This document shows positions 52,056 to 60,592 of a DNA stretch of 64,000 nt, piece after piece; position 1 is the first letter of the stretch; every line of letters begins with the position of its first letter. The notes below the pieces were generated by a model. That model was given only the letters and a program-made list of their open reading frames with translations, did not search any database and had not been told where the DNA came from. A program made the position numbers and the translations under genes. Source of the DNA: Streptomyces viridochromogenes (GTDB lineage: Bacteria; Actinomycetota; Actinomycetes; Streptomycetales; Streptomycetaceae); contig NZ_LGUR01000194.1 of the NCBI RefSeq assembly GCF_001270495.1, positions 36,686-100,685 of the forward strand, in the 5' to 3' direction.

Positions 52056-52448
52056 TCAGCTCCCCGGCCGGTACCGCAGCGGATGATCCGCCGGCACCTC
52101 CACCAGCACGATCCGCGTCCCGTCCGGATCGGCGATCCACATCTCGATCAGCCCCCACGGCTCCTTCACCGGCGGCCGCACGATCTCGACGCCCTTGCCC
52201 CGCAGTTCGTCGTGCGCCGCCGCCACGTCCTCGACCTGCATCCACAGCCGGACGGCCGGGGACGGTGGGGTCTCGGAGCGGCCGGAGACCTCCAGGAAGC
52301 CGCCGCCGAGGAAGTAGACGGTGCCGCGCTCCGGCCCCGTTCCGAACTCGCGGTAGACGGCCAGGCCCAGCTGCTCGCCGTAGAAGACACGGGAACGCTC
52401 GGGGTCGGCGGGATGCAGGAGGGTCCGTCCGCTCAGTACGTGCACCAT
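52056..52448 (-). CDS. Small VOC (glyoxalase/bleomycin resistance) family protein
   Basis: Predicted 130 residues, a single VOC unit pair: GRTLLHPADPERSRVFYGEQ at the start, RLWMQVEDVAAAHDELRGKG, and the terminal MWIADPDGTRIVLVEVP carrying the usual Glu metal ligand. It could be a lactoylglutathione-lyase-like or dioxygenase-like enzyme; activity unknown. ATG 52448. Confidence 0.88.
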   Translation of the reverse strand: MVHVLSGRTLLHPADPERSRVFYGEQLGLAVYREFGTGPERGTVYFLGGGFLEVSGRSETPPSPAVRLWMQVEDVAAAHDELRGKGVEIVRPPVKEPWGLIEMWIADPDGTRIVLVEVPADHPLRYRPGS

Positions 52449-52519
52449 GCAGCCGGATCCTAGCGGCGCGTTACCCTCAGCGGTGCACGAGTCATGCCCG
52501 AGAAGTGGAGAAGAACCGC

Positions 52520-53071
52520 ATGGACACAGTCGCGACCACCGCCGCCGACGGTCTCACCTTCCGCGACGCCACGGACGCCGACGTGGACACGCTGGTCGCG
52601 CTGATCGAGTCCGCCTACCGCGGGGACTCCAGCCGGACCGGGTGGACCACCGAGGCGGACATCCTCGAAGGGCAGCGGACCGACCCGGAGGGCGTGCTGG
52701 AGGTCATCAAGTCGCCGGACAGCCGGATGCTCACCGTCGAGCGGGACGGGGCGGTCGTCGCCTGCTGCCAGCTGGCGCGGCGCGACGCGCACGCCTACTT
52801 CGGGATGTTCGCGGTCAGCCCCGCACTCCAGGGTGTCGGCCTCGGCAAGGTGATCATCGCGGAGGCGGAGCGGCACGCCCGGGAGGCCTGGGGCGCGACC
52901 GAGATGCACATGGTCGTGGTCTCGGTACGGAACGACCTGATCGCCTGGTACGAGCGGCGCGGCTACCGCCGTACGGGACGGATGACCCCGTTCCCGTACG
53001 GCGACGAGCGCTATGGCATTCCGCAGCGCGACGACCTGCGGTTCGAACTGCTGGTCAAGGAGCTGGCGTGA
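52520..53071 (+). CDS. GNAT family N-acetyltransferase
   Basis: Predicted 183 residues, one complete GNAT domain: LTFRDATDADVDTLVALIES, motif A MFAVSPALQGVGLGKVIIAE (Q-x-x-G-L-G acetyl-CoA loop), and motif B WYERRGYRRTGRMTPFPYGD. The substrate is unknown. ATG 52520 follows GTGGAGAAG. Only 3 bp separate its stop from that of the convergent GDPD gene. Confidence 0.92.
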   Translation: MDTVATTAADGLTFRDATDADVDTLVALIESAYRGDSSRTGWTTEADILEGQRTDPEGVLEVIKSPDSRMLTVERDGAVVACCQLARRDAHAYFGMFAVSPALQGVGLGKVIIAEAERHAREAWGATEMHMVVVSVRNDLIAWYERRGYRRTGRMTPFPYGDERYGIPQRDDLRFELLVKELA

Positions 53072-53074
53072 CGG

Positions 53075-53758
53075 TCACGCCGTGAAGCGGCCGGTGCGCT
53101 TGATCTCCGGGTAGTCGGTCGTCGCGCCGTCCAGTTCCAGGGCCCGTACGAGACGCAGGTGGTCCTGGGTGTTGACCACCCAGCCGATGATCTTCAGGTC
53201 CGCCTTGCGGGCCCGCTCCACGACCTCCAGGGTGAGGCGGCGGATGTTCAGGCAGACGGTCGCGGCACCGACCGCGACGGCGCGGTCCACGATGTCGGTG
53301 CCGTAGCGGCTGGCGATCAGCGCGGTCCGCACCCCGGGCACGAGGCGGGCGATCTCGGCCACGGCGTCGTCGTGGAACGAGGACACCTCGACCCGGGAGA
53401 CCAGGTCCCGTTCGGTCATCACCTCGGCGAGCGCCCGAGCCGCCGCGACGTCCTTGATCTCGGCCTGGAGCGGCGACTTCACGGCGTCCAGGACTTCCTC
53501 GAAGACGGGCACGCGCTCGCCGCGGCCCGCGTCCAGGGCGCGCAGCTCGGCGAGGGTCTTGTCGGCGATCGCGCCGACGCCGTCGGTCGTGCGGTCCACG
53601 TCGGTGTCGTGCATGACGACGAGGGCGCCGTCCTTGCTCAGGTGGAGATCGAGTTCGATCACGTCGAGCCCGGCCTGCTGGGCGGCGACGAAGGAACGGA
53701 GGGTGTTCTCGGGTTCGACACCCATGACTCCGCGATGACCGATGGTAAGGAAGTTCAA
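53075..53758 (-). CDS. Glycerophosphodiester phosphodiesterase
   Basis: Predicted 227-residue TIM-barrel enzyme that hydrolyses glycerophosphodiesters to glycerol-3-phosphate and an alcohol. Key motifs: GHRGVMGVEPENTLRSF (catalytic His and Arg, metal Glu), ELDLHLSKDGALVVMHDTDV (metal Glu/Asp and catalytic His), and QAEIKD. The start is a TTG at 53758; the family begins right there and no better start exists nearby. There is no signal peptide, so it acts in the cytoplasm. Upstream lies a 405-bp gap. Confidence 0.92.
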   Translation of the reverse strand: MNFLTIGHRGVMGVEPENTLRSFVAAQQAGLDVIELDLHLSKDGALVVMHDTDVDRTTDGVGAIADKTLAELRALDAGRGERVPVFEEVLDAVKSPLQAEIKDVAAARALAEVMTERDLVSRVEVSSFHDDAVAEIARLVPGVRTALIASRYGTDIVDRAVAVGAATVCLNIRRLTLEVVERARKADLKIIGWVVNTQDHLRLVRALELDGATTDYPEIKRTGRFTA

Positions 53759-54108
53759 GGTTCAACTCGCTTCCGTCGACGGCGGCTCGGCGTGCGCGCA
53801 AACCGGAGCGGAGTGTTCGCGCGGCAGATCCGCAGCCTAGTGGCCCGGGCGCGTGATGAACCCCACGTGTACACAGGGTTTGCGCCAGTGGACATGGCGT
53901 ATCTGGAGCGCGTGCCCCGAGGTGGTCACCCTGGCGTGGGCGAGTCCTGCGGGGATTGACCGCCCCGGGCGGGCGGCGGCGCGCCGTCCCGGGCCTTCCG
54001 TATGCCCAGGGGTGGCCGGAGTATGCGCCATCGGGATGACCAACAGGAAAAAGTGCGGTGACCATGGGGGTGTGCAGGATAATTTCCCGAGTCTCCTCTT
54101 GCTGGGAG

Positions 54109-54145
54109 GAACCTCGTGTGTATACGGTCTCCTTACGCGAGGTTC
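54109..54145 (+). promoter_or_regulatory. Possible 5'-UTR hairpin ahead of the DUF6421 operon
   Basis: GAACCTCG (54109-54116) and CGAGGTTC (54138-54145) form a perfect 8-bp stem with a 21-nt loop. It is followed by TCCTGTGGAGGA, which could hide the RBS of the next gene. This lies in the 405-bp gap 53759-54163, which has no supported gene and otherwise shows only GC-rich sequence. Confidence 0.35.
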
Positions 54146-54163
54146 TCCTGTGGAGGATGGGAC

Positions 54164-55561
54164 ATGACGGAAATTCTTGTGCAGACGGCTTCGGGGGAGC
54201 AGGTTCCTCCCGCGACCAGGGTGGTGGAGCACCCGGCGTGGCCGGTGCTCAAGGATGCGGTGGAGCAGATCCGGCCATGGCAGTCCAAGGACGGGTCGAT
54301 CGACTTCGAGGCCGAGGGCGCGCCCGAGCGCGCGGACGCCGAGGCCGCCGTACGGCGTGTCGTGGCGGCCGTCGAGGAGCTCTCCCCGCTGCTGCCGCAC
54401 GACGCCGCCTACCACGAGGCCCTGGTGAAGGATCTGCGCCGCTGGGCCGAGAGCGGCTTCGAGGTGCCCGACTTCCTCGACTCGCTGCTGGCCTTCCAGC
54501 CCGCCGCGGGCCGCGCGGACGGCCTCCAGCACCTGGTCGTCTTCGCTATGTACACGCAGAACGGCAACCCCGACCGCAACCTCGAAGCGGTCGTGCTGCG
54601 CATGGTCTGGCCGCAGTGGCTGGCCGAGCTGGAGCGCACCCGCTACGACAACCCGCTGTTCTGCGGCATCAAGTTCGAGGACTTCACGGCCGGCTACGAC
54701 ACCAACTCCGCCGTCCTCTTCCCCGAGACGATCGCCGTGCGCGAGGCGCCCGAGCGCTTCAGCTGGGGCGGCATCTTCTGCGACCGCGAGGCCGCCCGCT
54801 TCCGCCGCGTCACCGACGCCGCCGTCGACATCCTGGGCCTCGACCTGCCCGAGGACATCGCCGCGATGGTCCACGACCAGAAGCGCTGCGAGGAGGCCTT
54901 CGTGCTGTGGGACATGGTCCACGACCGCACCCACAGCCACGGCGACCTGCCGTTCGACCCGTTCATGATCAAGCAGCGCCAGCCGTTCTGGATGTACGGC
55001 CTCGAAGAGCTGCGCTGCGACCTCACCGCCTTCAAGGAGGCCGTGAAGCTCCAGGCGGACGGCGTCCCGCAGGCCCGCGACGTGCAGTACGCGGTGCTGT
55101 TCGACCGCATGTTCCGCTTCCCGGTCACCGGTGAGCGCGTGCGCAACTACGACGGCCTCGGCGGCCAGCTCCTCTTCGCCTACCTGCACAAGCACGGCGT
55201 GATCCGCTGGACCGACAACAAGCTCCACATCGACTGGGAGCGCGCCCCGCAGGTCACCAACCAGCTGTGCGCCGACATCGAGAACCTCTACCGAGACGGC
55301 ATCGACCGCCCCAAGCTCGTCCACTGGTTCGCGGGCTATGAGCTCGTCTCCACCTACCTCGCCCCGCACCCGGGCTCCCGCTGGGCCAAGGGCCCGGACG
55401 CCCTGGACCTGAACCAGCCGCCGCGCAAGCTCGTCGATGACGTGCTTCCGGACGAGTTTCCGCTGAGCATGTTCTATGAGGCCCTGTCCAAGAAGCTGAA
55501 GAACGTGATCGCCTCCACCCGGGGCATCACGGCGGACAGCGCCGAGCGGATCGCCGCGTGA
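54164..55561 (+). CDS. DUF6421 family protein
   Basis: Predicted 465 residues, soluble. A mid-to-late conserved block, VLWDMVHDRTHSHGDLPFDP then FMIKQRQPFWMYGLEELRCD, contains HDxxHxxG and a following Glu (LEELR), an arrangement reminiscent of metal-dependent hydrolases or hydroxylases; this is inference. The N-terminal half is helical and acidic. ATG 54164 has GGAGGA 7 bp upstream. It is the first gene of an operon with an SDR and a threonine aldolase, and overlaps or abuts the SDR gene, so its product may act on the same amino-acid-derived substrate. Confidence 0.85.
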   Translation: MTEILVQTASGEQVPPATRVVEHPAWPVLKDAVEQIRPWQSKDGSIDFEAEGAPERADAEAAVRRVVAAVEELSPLLPHDAAYHEALVKDLRRWAESGFEVPDFLDSLLAFQPAAGRADGLQHLVVFAMYTQNGNPDRNLEAVVLRMVWPQWLAELERTRYDNPLFCGIKFEDFTAGYDTNSAVLFPETIAVREAPERFSWGGIFCDREAARFRRVTDAAVDILGLDLPEDIAAMVHDQKRCEEAFVLWDMVHDRTHSHGDLPFDPFMIKQRQPFWMYGLEELRCDLTAFKEAVKLQADGVPQARDVQYAVLFDRMFRFPVTGERVRNYDGLGGQLLFAYLHKHGVIRWTDNKLHIDWERAPQVTNQLCADIENLYRDGIDRPKLVHWFAGYELVSTYLAPHPGSRWAKGPDALDLNQPPRKLVDDVLPDEFPLSMFYEALSKKLKNVIASTRGITADSAERIAA

Positions 55562-55602
55562 GCGACCGCGGTACCCAGAACACTGCTCAGGAGGCGAAGA
55601 AC

Positions 55603-56352
55603 ATGGCGGGGAACGGAGCTCTCAGCGGTGCGGTGATCGCGGTGGCCGGCGCGGGCGGACCCGCGGGCCGGGCGGCCCTGCTGCGGCTGGCCGAGGCGGG
55701 GGCGACCGTCGCCGCCGCCGACAACGATCCCGAGCGGCTCGCGGAGGCCGTGGACGCGGCCCGCTACGCGTCGGGCGGCGCGACGGTCACCGGCGAACCC
55801 GTCGACCTGCTCGACCTGCAGTCCACCCGGGACTGGGCCGACCACATCGAGAAGGACTTCGGCCGCGTCGACGGCCTGGTCCACCTCGTCGGCGGCTGGC
55901 GCGGCAGCGAGACCTTCATCAAGACCAGCCTCGACGACTGGGACTTCCTGGAACTGCTGCTCATCCGCACCGTGCAGCACACCTCGCTCGCCTTCTTCGA
56001 GGGCCTCCAGCGCAGCGACCGCGGGCGCTACGTGCTGATCAGCGCCGCCGGCGCCTCGAAGCCGACCGCGGGCAACGCCTCGTACGCCGCCGCCAAGGCC
56101 GCCGCCGAGGCATGGACGCTCGCGCTGGCCGACGCCTTCCGCAAGGCCGGGGGCCCCGAGGGCCCGACGTCCGCGGCTGCCATCCTGGTGGTGAAGGCGC
56201 TGGTGCACGACGCGATGCGCGCCGAGCGACCCAACGCGAAGTTCGCGGGCTTCACGGACGTCAAGGACCTGGCCGACGCCGTCGTCGACGTCTGGGACAA
56301 GCCCGCCGCAGAAGTGAACGGAAACCGCCTGTGGCTGACCGAGAAGCCGTGA
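55603..56352 (+). CDS. SDR family NAD(P)-dependent oxidoreductase
   Basis: Predicted 249-residue Rossmann enzyme. Cofactor motif is AVAGAGGPAGRAALLRL (G-x-G-G-x-x-G-like, first Gly shifted), DLLDLQ marks the adenine pocket, and the catalytic Ser/Tyr/Lys are in VLISAAGASKPTAGNASYAAAKAA. ATG 55603 is preferred because AGGAGG lies 8 bp upstream; a GTG at 55558 overlaps the DUF6421 stop and would add 15 residues. Its stop overlaps the aldolase start (GTGA), showing coupling. Confidence 0.9.
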   Translation: MAGNGALSGAVIAVAGAGGPAGRAALLRLAEAGATVAAADNDPERLAEAVDAARYASGGATVTGEPVDLLDLQSTRDWADHIEKDFGRVDGLVHLVGGWRGSETFIKTSLDDWDFLELLLIRTVQHTSLAFFEGLQRSDRGRYVLISAAGASKPTAGNASYAAAKAAAEAWTLALADAFRKAGGPEGPTSAAAILVVKALVHDAMRAERPNAKFAGFTDVKDLADAVVDVWDKPAAEVNGNRLWLTEKP

Positions 56353-57419
56353 ACCCTCCGAAGACCGACGCCCGGCGCCACCACGACCCGGACGTCCGCG
56401 GCTTCGCCAGTGACAACTACGCCGGCGCCCACCCGGAGGTGCTCGCCGCCCTGGCCCTGGCCAACGGCGGGCACCAGGCCGCCTACGGCGAGGACGACTA
56501 CACCGAGAACCTCCAGCGGATCGTCCGCAGCCACTTCGGCGCCACGGCGGAGGCGTTCCCGGTCTTCAACGGCACCGGAGCCAACGTCGTCGCGCTCCAG
56601 GCGGTCACCGACCGCTGGGGCGCGGTGATCTGCGCCGAGAGCGCGCACATCCACGTCGACGAGGGCGGCGCCCCCGAGCGGATGGGCGGCCTGAAGCTGC
56701 TCACCGTGCCCACACCCGACGGCAAGCTCACCCCCGAGCTGATCGACCGGCAGGCGTACGGCTGGGAGGACGAGCACCGGGCGATGCCCCAGGTCGTCTC
56801 GATCACCCAGAGCACCGAACTCGGCACCCTCTACACCCCGGACGAGATCCGCGCGATCTGCGACCACGCCCACGCGCACGGCATGAAGGTGCACCTGGAC
56901 GGCTCCCGGATAGCCAACGCGGCCGCCTCCCTGAACGTGCCCATGCGGACGTTCACCAACGCGGTCGGCGTCGACATCCTCTCCCTGGGCGGCACCAAGA
57001 ACGGTGCCCTGTTCGGGGAGGCGGTCGTCGTCCTCAACCAGGACGCCGTCAGCCACATGAAGCACCTGCGCAAGCTGTCCATGCAGCTCGCCTCCAAGAT
57101 GCGCTTCGTGTCGGTGCAGTTGGAGGCGCTGCTCGCCAAGGACCTGTGGCTGCGCAACGCCCGGCACGCCAACGAGATGGCCCAGCGCCTGGCGGAGGGC
57201 GTGCGCGCCGTGCACGGCGTGGAGATCCTCTACCCGGTGCAGGCCAACGGCGTCTTCGCCAAGCTCCCGCACGACGTGAGTGAGCGGCTGCAGAAGCGGT
57301 TCCGGTTCTACTTCTGGGACGAGGCGGCGGGCGTCGTGCGCTGGATGTGCGCCTTCGACACGACCGAGGACGACGTGGACGCCTTCGTGGCGGCGCTGAA
57401 GGAGGAGATGGCGCGCTAG
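56349..57419 (+). CDS. Low-specificity L-threonine aldolase-like PLP enzyme
   Basis: Predicted 356 residues, fold type I PLP enzyme. Family features: FASDNYAGAHPEVLAALALA at the start, GEDDYTENLQRIVRSHFGAT, FNGTGANVVAL, HLDGSRIANAAASL (Asp binding the PLP ring N) and SLGGTKNGALFGE with the PLP-binding Lys. It would split L-threonine or a beta-hydroxy amino acid to glycine and an aldehyde. GTG 56349 overlaps the SDR stop. With the SDR and DUF6421 it suggests a short pathway on a beta-hydroxy amino acid (inference). Confidence 0.93.
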   Translation: MNPPKTDARRHHDPDVRGFASDNYAGAHPEVLAALALANGGHQAAYGEDDYTENLQRIVRSHFGATAEAFPVFNGTGANVVALQAVTDRWGAVICAESAHIHVDEGGAPERMGGLKLLTVPTPDGKLTPELIDRQAYGWEDEHRAMPQVVSITQSTELGTLYTPDEIRAICDHAHAHGMKVHLDGSRIANAAASLNVPMRTFTNAVGVDILSLGGTKNGALFGEAVVVLNQDAVSHMKHLRKLSMQLASKMRFVSVQLEALLAKDLWLRNARHANEMAQRLAEGVRAVHGVEILYPVQANGVFAKLPHDVSERLQKRFRFYFWDEAAGVVRWMCAFDTTEDDVDAFVAALKEEMAR

Positions 57420-57449
57420 CCGTCCCCTCCCCGCGGTCGCCCGCCCGGG

Positions 57450-58820
57450 TCAGCCGTTGACGACGATCCGCGCGCTGTTGTTGCGCAGGTTCGGGTCGAA
57501 CTTCCTGATGGGCAGCTCCGGGTCGTCGTTGAGGGTCTCGACGGTGGTGCGTGCTCCGCGCACCACCTCGTCGATCCGCAACCGCACCTCGAACGCGTGG
57601 GACGCCCGGTCGTGCAGATAGACCGGCGTCCGGCAGAAGTAGGTCGTGACGGCCGGCCCCTCCTCGGACGGCAGCTCCTGCGCGCACTCCTCCTGCGGCC
57701 ATCCGACGACCGTCGTGCCCGCCGGTGCCTGGAACCGCACCGTGGCCACGGCCGCGCCCGCGCCCAGCGACGCCACCCACGCCGGGCCCCGGTTGTGGAC
57801 GGTGATGCGGGCGGTCACGGTGTCCCCGGCGTCCCCGCGCACCTTGCTGCCGGTGAGCTTCAGGTCGGCGGTGTTCCTGGCGTCGAGCATGACGGCCCGG
57901 TAGTTGTCCGACAGATCGAGGTCCTCGTCCCCGGCCGCCGCGATCCGCGCCGCCACGGGACGCAGATCCAGCTCGGGCCCCGTGCCCGGGGTCCAGGTCT
58001 CCCCGCCGCGAGCCTCTTCCAGCGCCGCGTCCGAATACGGCAGTACGGAGTGGTCGAACCGCTCGTACAGGGCCTTGCGCCCCACCCGCAGAGCGCTCGT
58101 CAGCTCGTACCGCTCACCCGGGGCCACCGCCTCGTCCAGCACGCACAGCGCGGACGTACCGGTGGCGTGGTCCCGGTACTCGCAGTTGGAGTTCCGCTCC
58201 TTGAACCGCAGCCCGTAGGACGCGTAGACCGACAGCAGCGTGCGTTCCACGGCGCGGTTGCCGTTGTTGCCGACCGTCGCCCGCACCTGGGTGTCCGTGC
58301 CGGGCTTGAGGTCACGCTGGTTCGGGGCCTGACTGAGCCCGAGGTCCGGACCGTCGCCCAGGGTGATCAGGGTCTCGACCGGGTAGGCCGTCAGCTCCCC
58401 GGCGGCGGCCGAATAGCGCACATGCCCGGACGCTTCGAGGTCCGCGTCCGGCAACGCCCGAAGCCCCAGCAGAGCGGCCCCCACGCTGTCCGCACCGGCC
58501 GGCATCCCGGCGAAGTCGCAGACCGCCTTGACCGCCGACTCGGGCACGCAGTTCGCGGGCCACGACACCTGCGCGAAGGCGGCGATCCCGCTCGCGTCCA
58601 CGGTCAGCCGGCCGGCGGGCACCCCGTTCTCGGTGTTGTCGTGAGTGACCCGCACATCAAGGGTCCGCTGGGACGCGCCGCCGTCCGCACCCGGCGCGGG
58701 CAGTACCGTTTCGGACGGCGCGCTGATCCACAACTGGTCGGACGCGGCGTGTACGGGCCCGGCCCCGACCCCGGCCAGGGCACAGCAGGCGAGCGCGGCT
58801 CCGAGCAGGCGATGCTTCAT
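57450..58820 (-). CDS. Secreted protein with DUF11/CARDB-like beta-sandwich repeats
   Basis: Predicted 456 residues. A signal peptide (LLGAALACCALAGVGAGPVH, ~5-25) precedes several Ig-like repeats with the phrase PGTDTQVRATVGNNGNRAVE and DAGDTVTARITVHNRGPAWV, typical of CARDB/DUF11 domains. Paired cysteines (NCVPE/VCDFA, NCEYR/LCVLD, ECAQE/FCRTP) look like disulfides. The domains usually act in cell-surface adhesion or assembly; the function here is unknown. ATG 58820. Confidence 0.82.
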   Translation of the reverse strand: MKHRLLGAALACCALAGVGAGPVHAASDQLWISAPSETVLPAPGADGGASQRTLDVRVTHDNTENGVPAGRLTVDASGIAAFAQVSWPANCVPESAVKAVCDFAGMPAGADSVGAALLGLRALPDADLEASGHVRYSAAAGELTAYPVETLITLGDGPDLGLSQAPNQRDLKPGTDTQVRATVGNNGNRAVERTLLSVYASYGLRFKERNSNCEYRDHATGTSALCVLDEAVAPGERYELTSALRVGRKALYERFDHSVLPYSDAALEEARGGETWTPGTGPELDLRPVAARIAAAGDEDLDLSDNYRAVMLDARNTADLKLTGSKVRGDAGDTVTARITVHNRGPAWVASLGAGAAVATVRFQAPAGTTVVGWPQEECAQELPSEEGPAVTTYFCRTPVYLHDRASHAFEVRLRIDEVVRGARTTVETLNDDPELPIRKFDPNLRNNSARIVVNG

Positions 58821-58990
58821 GACTTCCCCCTTGTCGATGAGCGGTCGGTGGCCGAGACCCGCGGGACGGGGGAGGGGTTGTAGTCGGGGCGTCTGGTTGC
58901 GGCGATGTTCAGCCGTTCTTCCGGAGACGGGTGTCCACCGCAGTGCCCACGCGCCGTCAATGCATAGATATACGTTGGTCGGAAAGTTGA

Positions 58991-59020
58991 TTGACTCGCG
59001 CCAAGGCTGCCGCCTACGCT
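58991..59020 (+). promoter_or_regulatory. Promoter giving a probable leaderless mRNA
   Basis: TTGACT (58991-58996), an 18-bp spacer and TACGCT (59015-59020) end 8 bp before the ATG at 59029. No RBS precedes that ATG. Transcription would start at or very near the start codon. Confidence 0.6.
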
Positions 59021-59028
59021 CGGCTGCC

Positions 59029-59601
59029 ATGCAGATGATCCAGGAAACCGCTGACCTCTCCGCCTACTTGGCAGCTGACGAAGTCATCGACCATCACCAC
59101 CCGCTCGTCCGCGAGACGGCAGCCTGGCTCGCCGACGGGGTGGCGGACTCGTATGAATATGCGCGGGCGGCGTTCGAGTTCGTGCGCGACGCCATCCCGC
59201 ACTCACAGGATTCCGGCGATCTCCGTGTCACCTGGCGCGCCTCTGACGTCCTGGAGCAGGGCACCGGCATCTGCTACGCCAAGGCCCACGCACTGGCCGC
59301 GCTGTTGCGGGCCGAGGACATCCCGACCGCGCTGTGCTACCAGAAGTTCGAGGAGGTGCACGGCCTGGTCGCCGTCCGGTTCAACGGTGCCTGGCACCGA
59401 CAGGATCCACGGGGCAACAAGCCGGGCGTGGACGCCCAGTTCTCACTCGACGGCGAGCAGTTGGCCTTCACGCCCGATCCGGAGCTCGAAGAGCTGGACT
59501 ATCCGGTTCTGTACGCCGCACCCCACCCCGCCGTACTCGACGTACTCAAGGCGGCCCCCGACCGACCGCATCTGTGGCAGACGCTGCCCCTCGCGCTCTG
59601 A
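59029..59601 (+). CDS. Transglutaminase-like cysteine protease-fold protein
   Basis: Predicted 190 residues. Catalytic triad candidates: Cys in GTGICYAKAHALAALLRA, His in EEVHGLVAVRF, Asp in WHRQDPRGNK. The domain is the compact bacterial transglutaminase-like fold (VRDAIPHSQDSGDLRVTWRA with SDVLEQ before the Cys). No signal peptide. It may act as a cysteine peptidase or amidase in the cytoplasm; the substrate is unknown. ATG 59029, leaderless. Confidence 0.9.
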   Translation: MQMIQETADLSAYLAADEVIDHHHPLVRETAAWLADGVADSYEYARAAFEFVRDAIPHSQDSGDLRVTWRASDVLEQGTGICYAKAHALAALLRAEDIPTALCYQKFEEVHGLVAVRFNGAWHRQDPRGNKPGVDAQFSLDGEQLAFTPDPELEELDYPVLYAAPHPAVLDVLKAAPDRPHLWQTLPLAL

Positions 59602-59631
59602 CCGCCGGGAACCGGTCCGGCAGTGCCCTTC

Positions 59632-59671
59632 AGGGGCGCGGGACCGCATCCATATGCGGCTCCGCCGCCCC
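59632..59671. repeat. Intergenic GC-rich hairpin repeat acting as bidirectional terminator
   Basis: CAGGGGCGCGGG, then CCGCAT-CCAT-ATGCGG as a perfect inner stem (59644-59659), then CTCCGCCGCCCC closing on the first block. It sits between two convergent genes (the PlsC stop begins at its last base). It shares two blocks with the repeat inside the baseplate gene at 1798-1858. Confidence 0.75.
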
Positions 59672-60405
59672 TAGCCGGCGGAGCCCTCCGCCGCGCGCAC
59701 CTGCTCCGGCGTAGGTGCCGTACCGCCGAGGTGGGCCGGCATCCACCAGGTGTCGCCGGCGTCCTTGGGGCGCACCGGATAGGCGCGCTGCGCGGCCTCC
59801 AGAAGCTCCTGGACGCGCTCGCGCAGCTGCCGGGTGATCGCACCGGCGTACTTGTCCTTGGATGCCTCGAGCGCCTCGCCGACCCGGATGGTGATCGGGG
59901 TGTGGCTGCGCTTGAAGTTGCGCGGGTGCCCCTTGGTCCACAGGCGCTGCGTGCCCCACACGGCCATCGGGATCAGCGGCACGCCGGCCTCCTGGGCCAG
60001 CCGGGCGGCGCCCGACTTGAAGCTCTTCAGCGTGAACGACTGCGAGATCGTGGCCTCAGGGAACACCCCGACGATCTCGCCGGAACGCAGCGAGTCCAGC
60101 GCGTGGGCGTACGCCGCCTCACCCTGCTTGCGGTCCACGGGGATGTGCTTCATGCCGCGCATCAGCGGACCGGAGATCTTGTGCCGGAACACGGACTCCT
60201 TCGCCATGAAGCGAACGAGGCGCTTCTGCGGGAGGGCAGCCAGGCCGTTGAAGACGAAGTCCAGGTAGCTGATGTGGTTGCTCACCAGCACAGCGCCGCC
60301 CGAGCGTGGAATGTTCTCCGACCCCTTGCAGTCGATCTTGAGGTCCCACGCCTTGAACAACGTCTGGGCGAAACCGACGACGGGACGGTAGACAAGCTCT
60401 GCCAT
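59671..60405 (-). CDS. 1-acyl-sn-glycerol-3-phosphate acyltransferase (PlsC-like)
   Basis: Predicted 244 residues. The HxxxxD motif NHISYLD lies near residue 43, with the phosphate-binding FPEAT near 116 and GTQRLWTKGHP after the third motif. It transfers an acyl chain to lysophosphatidate or a related acceptor at the membrane. ATG 60405; the 187-bp gap upstream (60406-60592) contains a TTCCTTC...GAAGGAA inverted repeat but no gene. Confidence 0.94.
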   Translation of the reverse strand: MAELVYRPVVGFAQTLFKAWDLKIDCKGSENIPRSGGAVLVSNHISYLDFVFNGLAALPQKRLVRFMAKESVFRHKISGPLMRGMKHIPVDRKQGEAAYAHALDSLRSGEIVGVFPEATISQSFTLKSFKSGAARLAQEAGVPLIPMAVWGTQRLWTKGHPRNFKRSHTPITIRVGEALEASKDKYAGAITRQLRERVQELLEAAQRAYPVRPKDAGDTWWMPAHLGGTAPTPEQVRAAEGSAG

Positions 60406-60592
60406 GGACGGGGTGGACCCTTCCTTCTGTGCCTGGGAAGGAAGCTCCCAGTGGGAAGTTACGCAGCCGTAGGTTTACGGCATGTCGCAGATCGTGCCCC
60501 AAGAACGGCCGAGGGCCAAGCCCAAGTGCCGGGGAACGGCGAGATCCTCGTCACGTCGGCCCCTTGATCCACCTCGGTCTTTTGTGCCGCCT

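Noticed and set aside
53853..54167. 104-residue ORF in the gap before the DUF6421 gene
   Set aside because: Cys/Trp/Arg-mixed composition, no RBS, and it runs into the structured leader; not supported as a gene.
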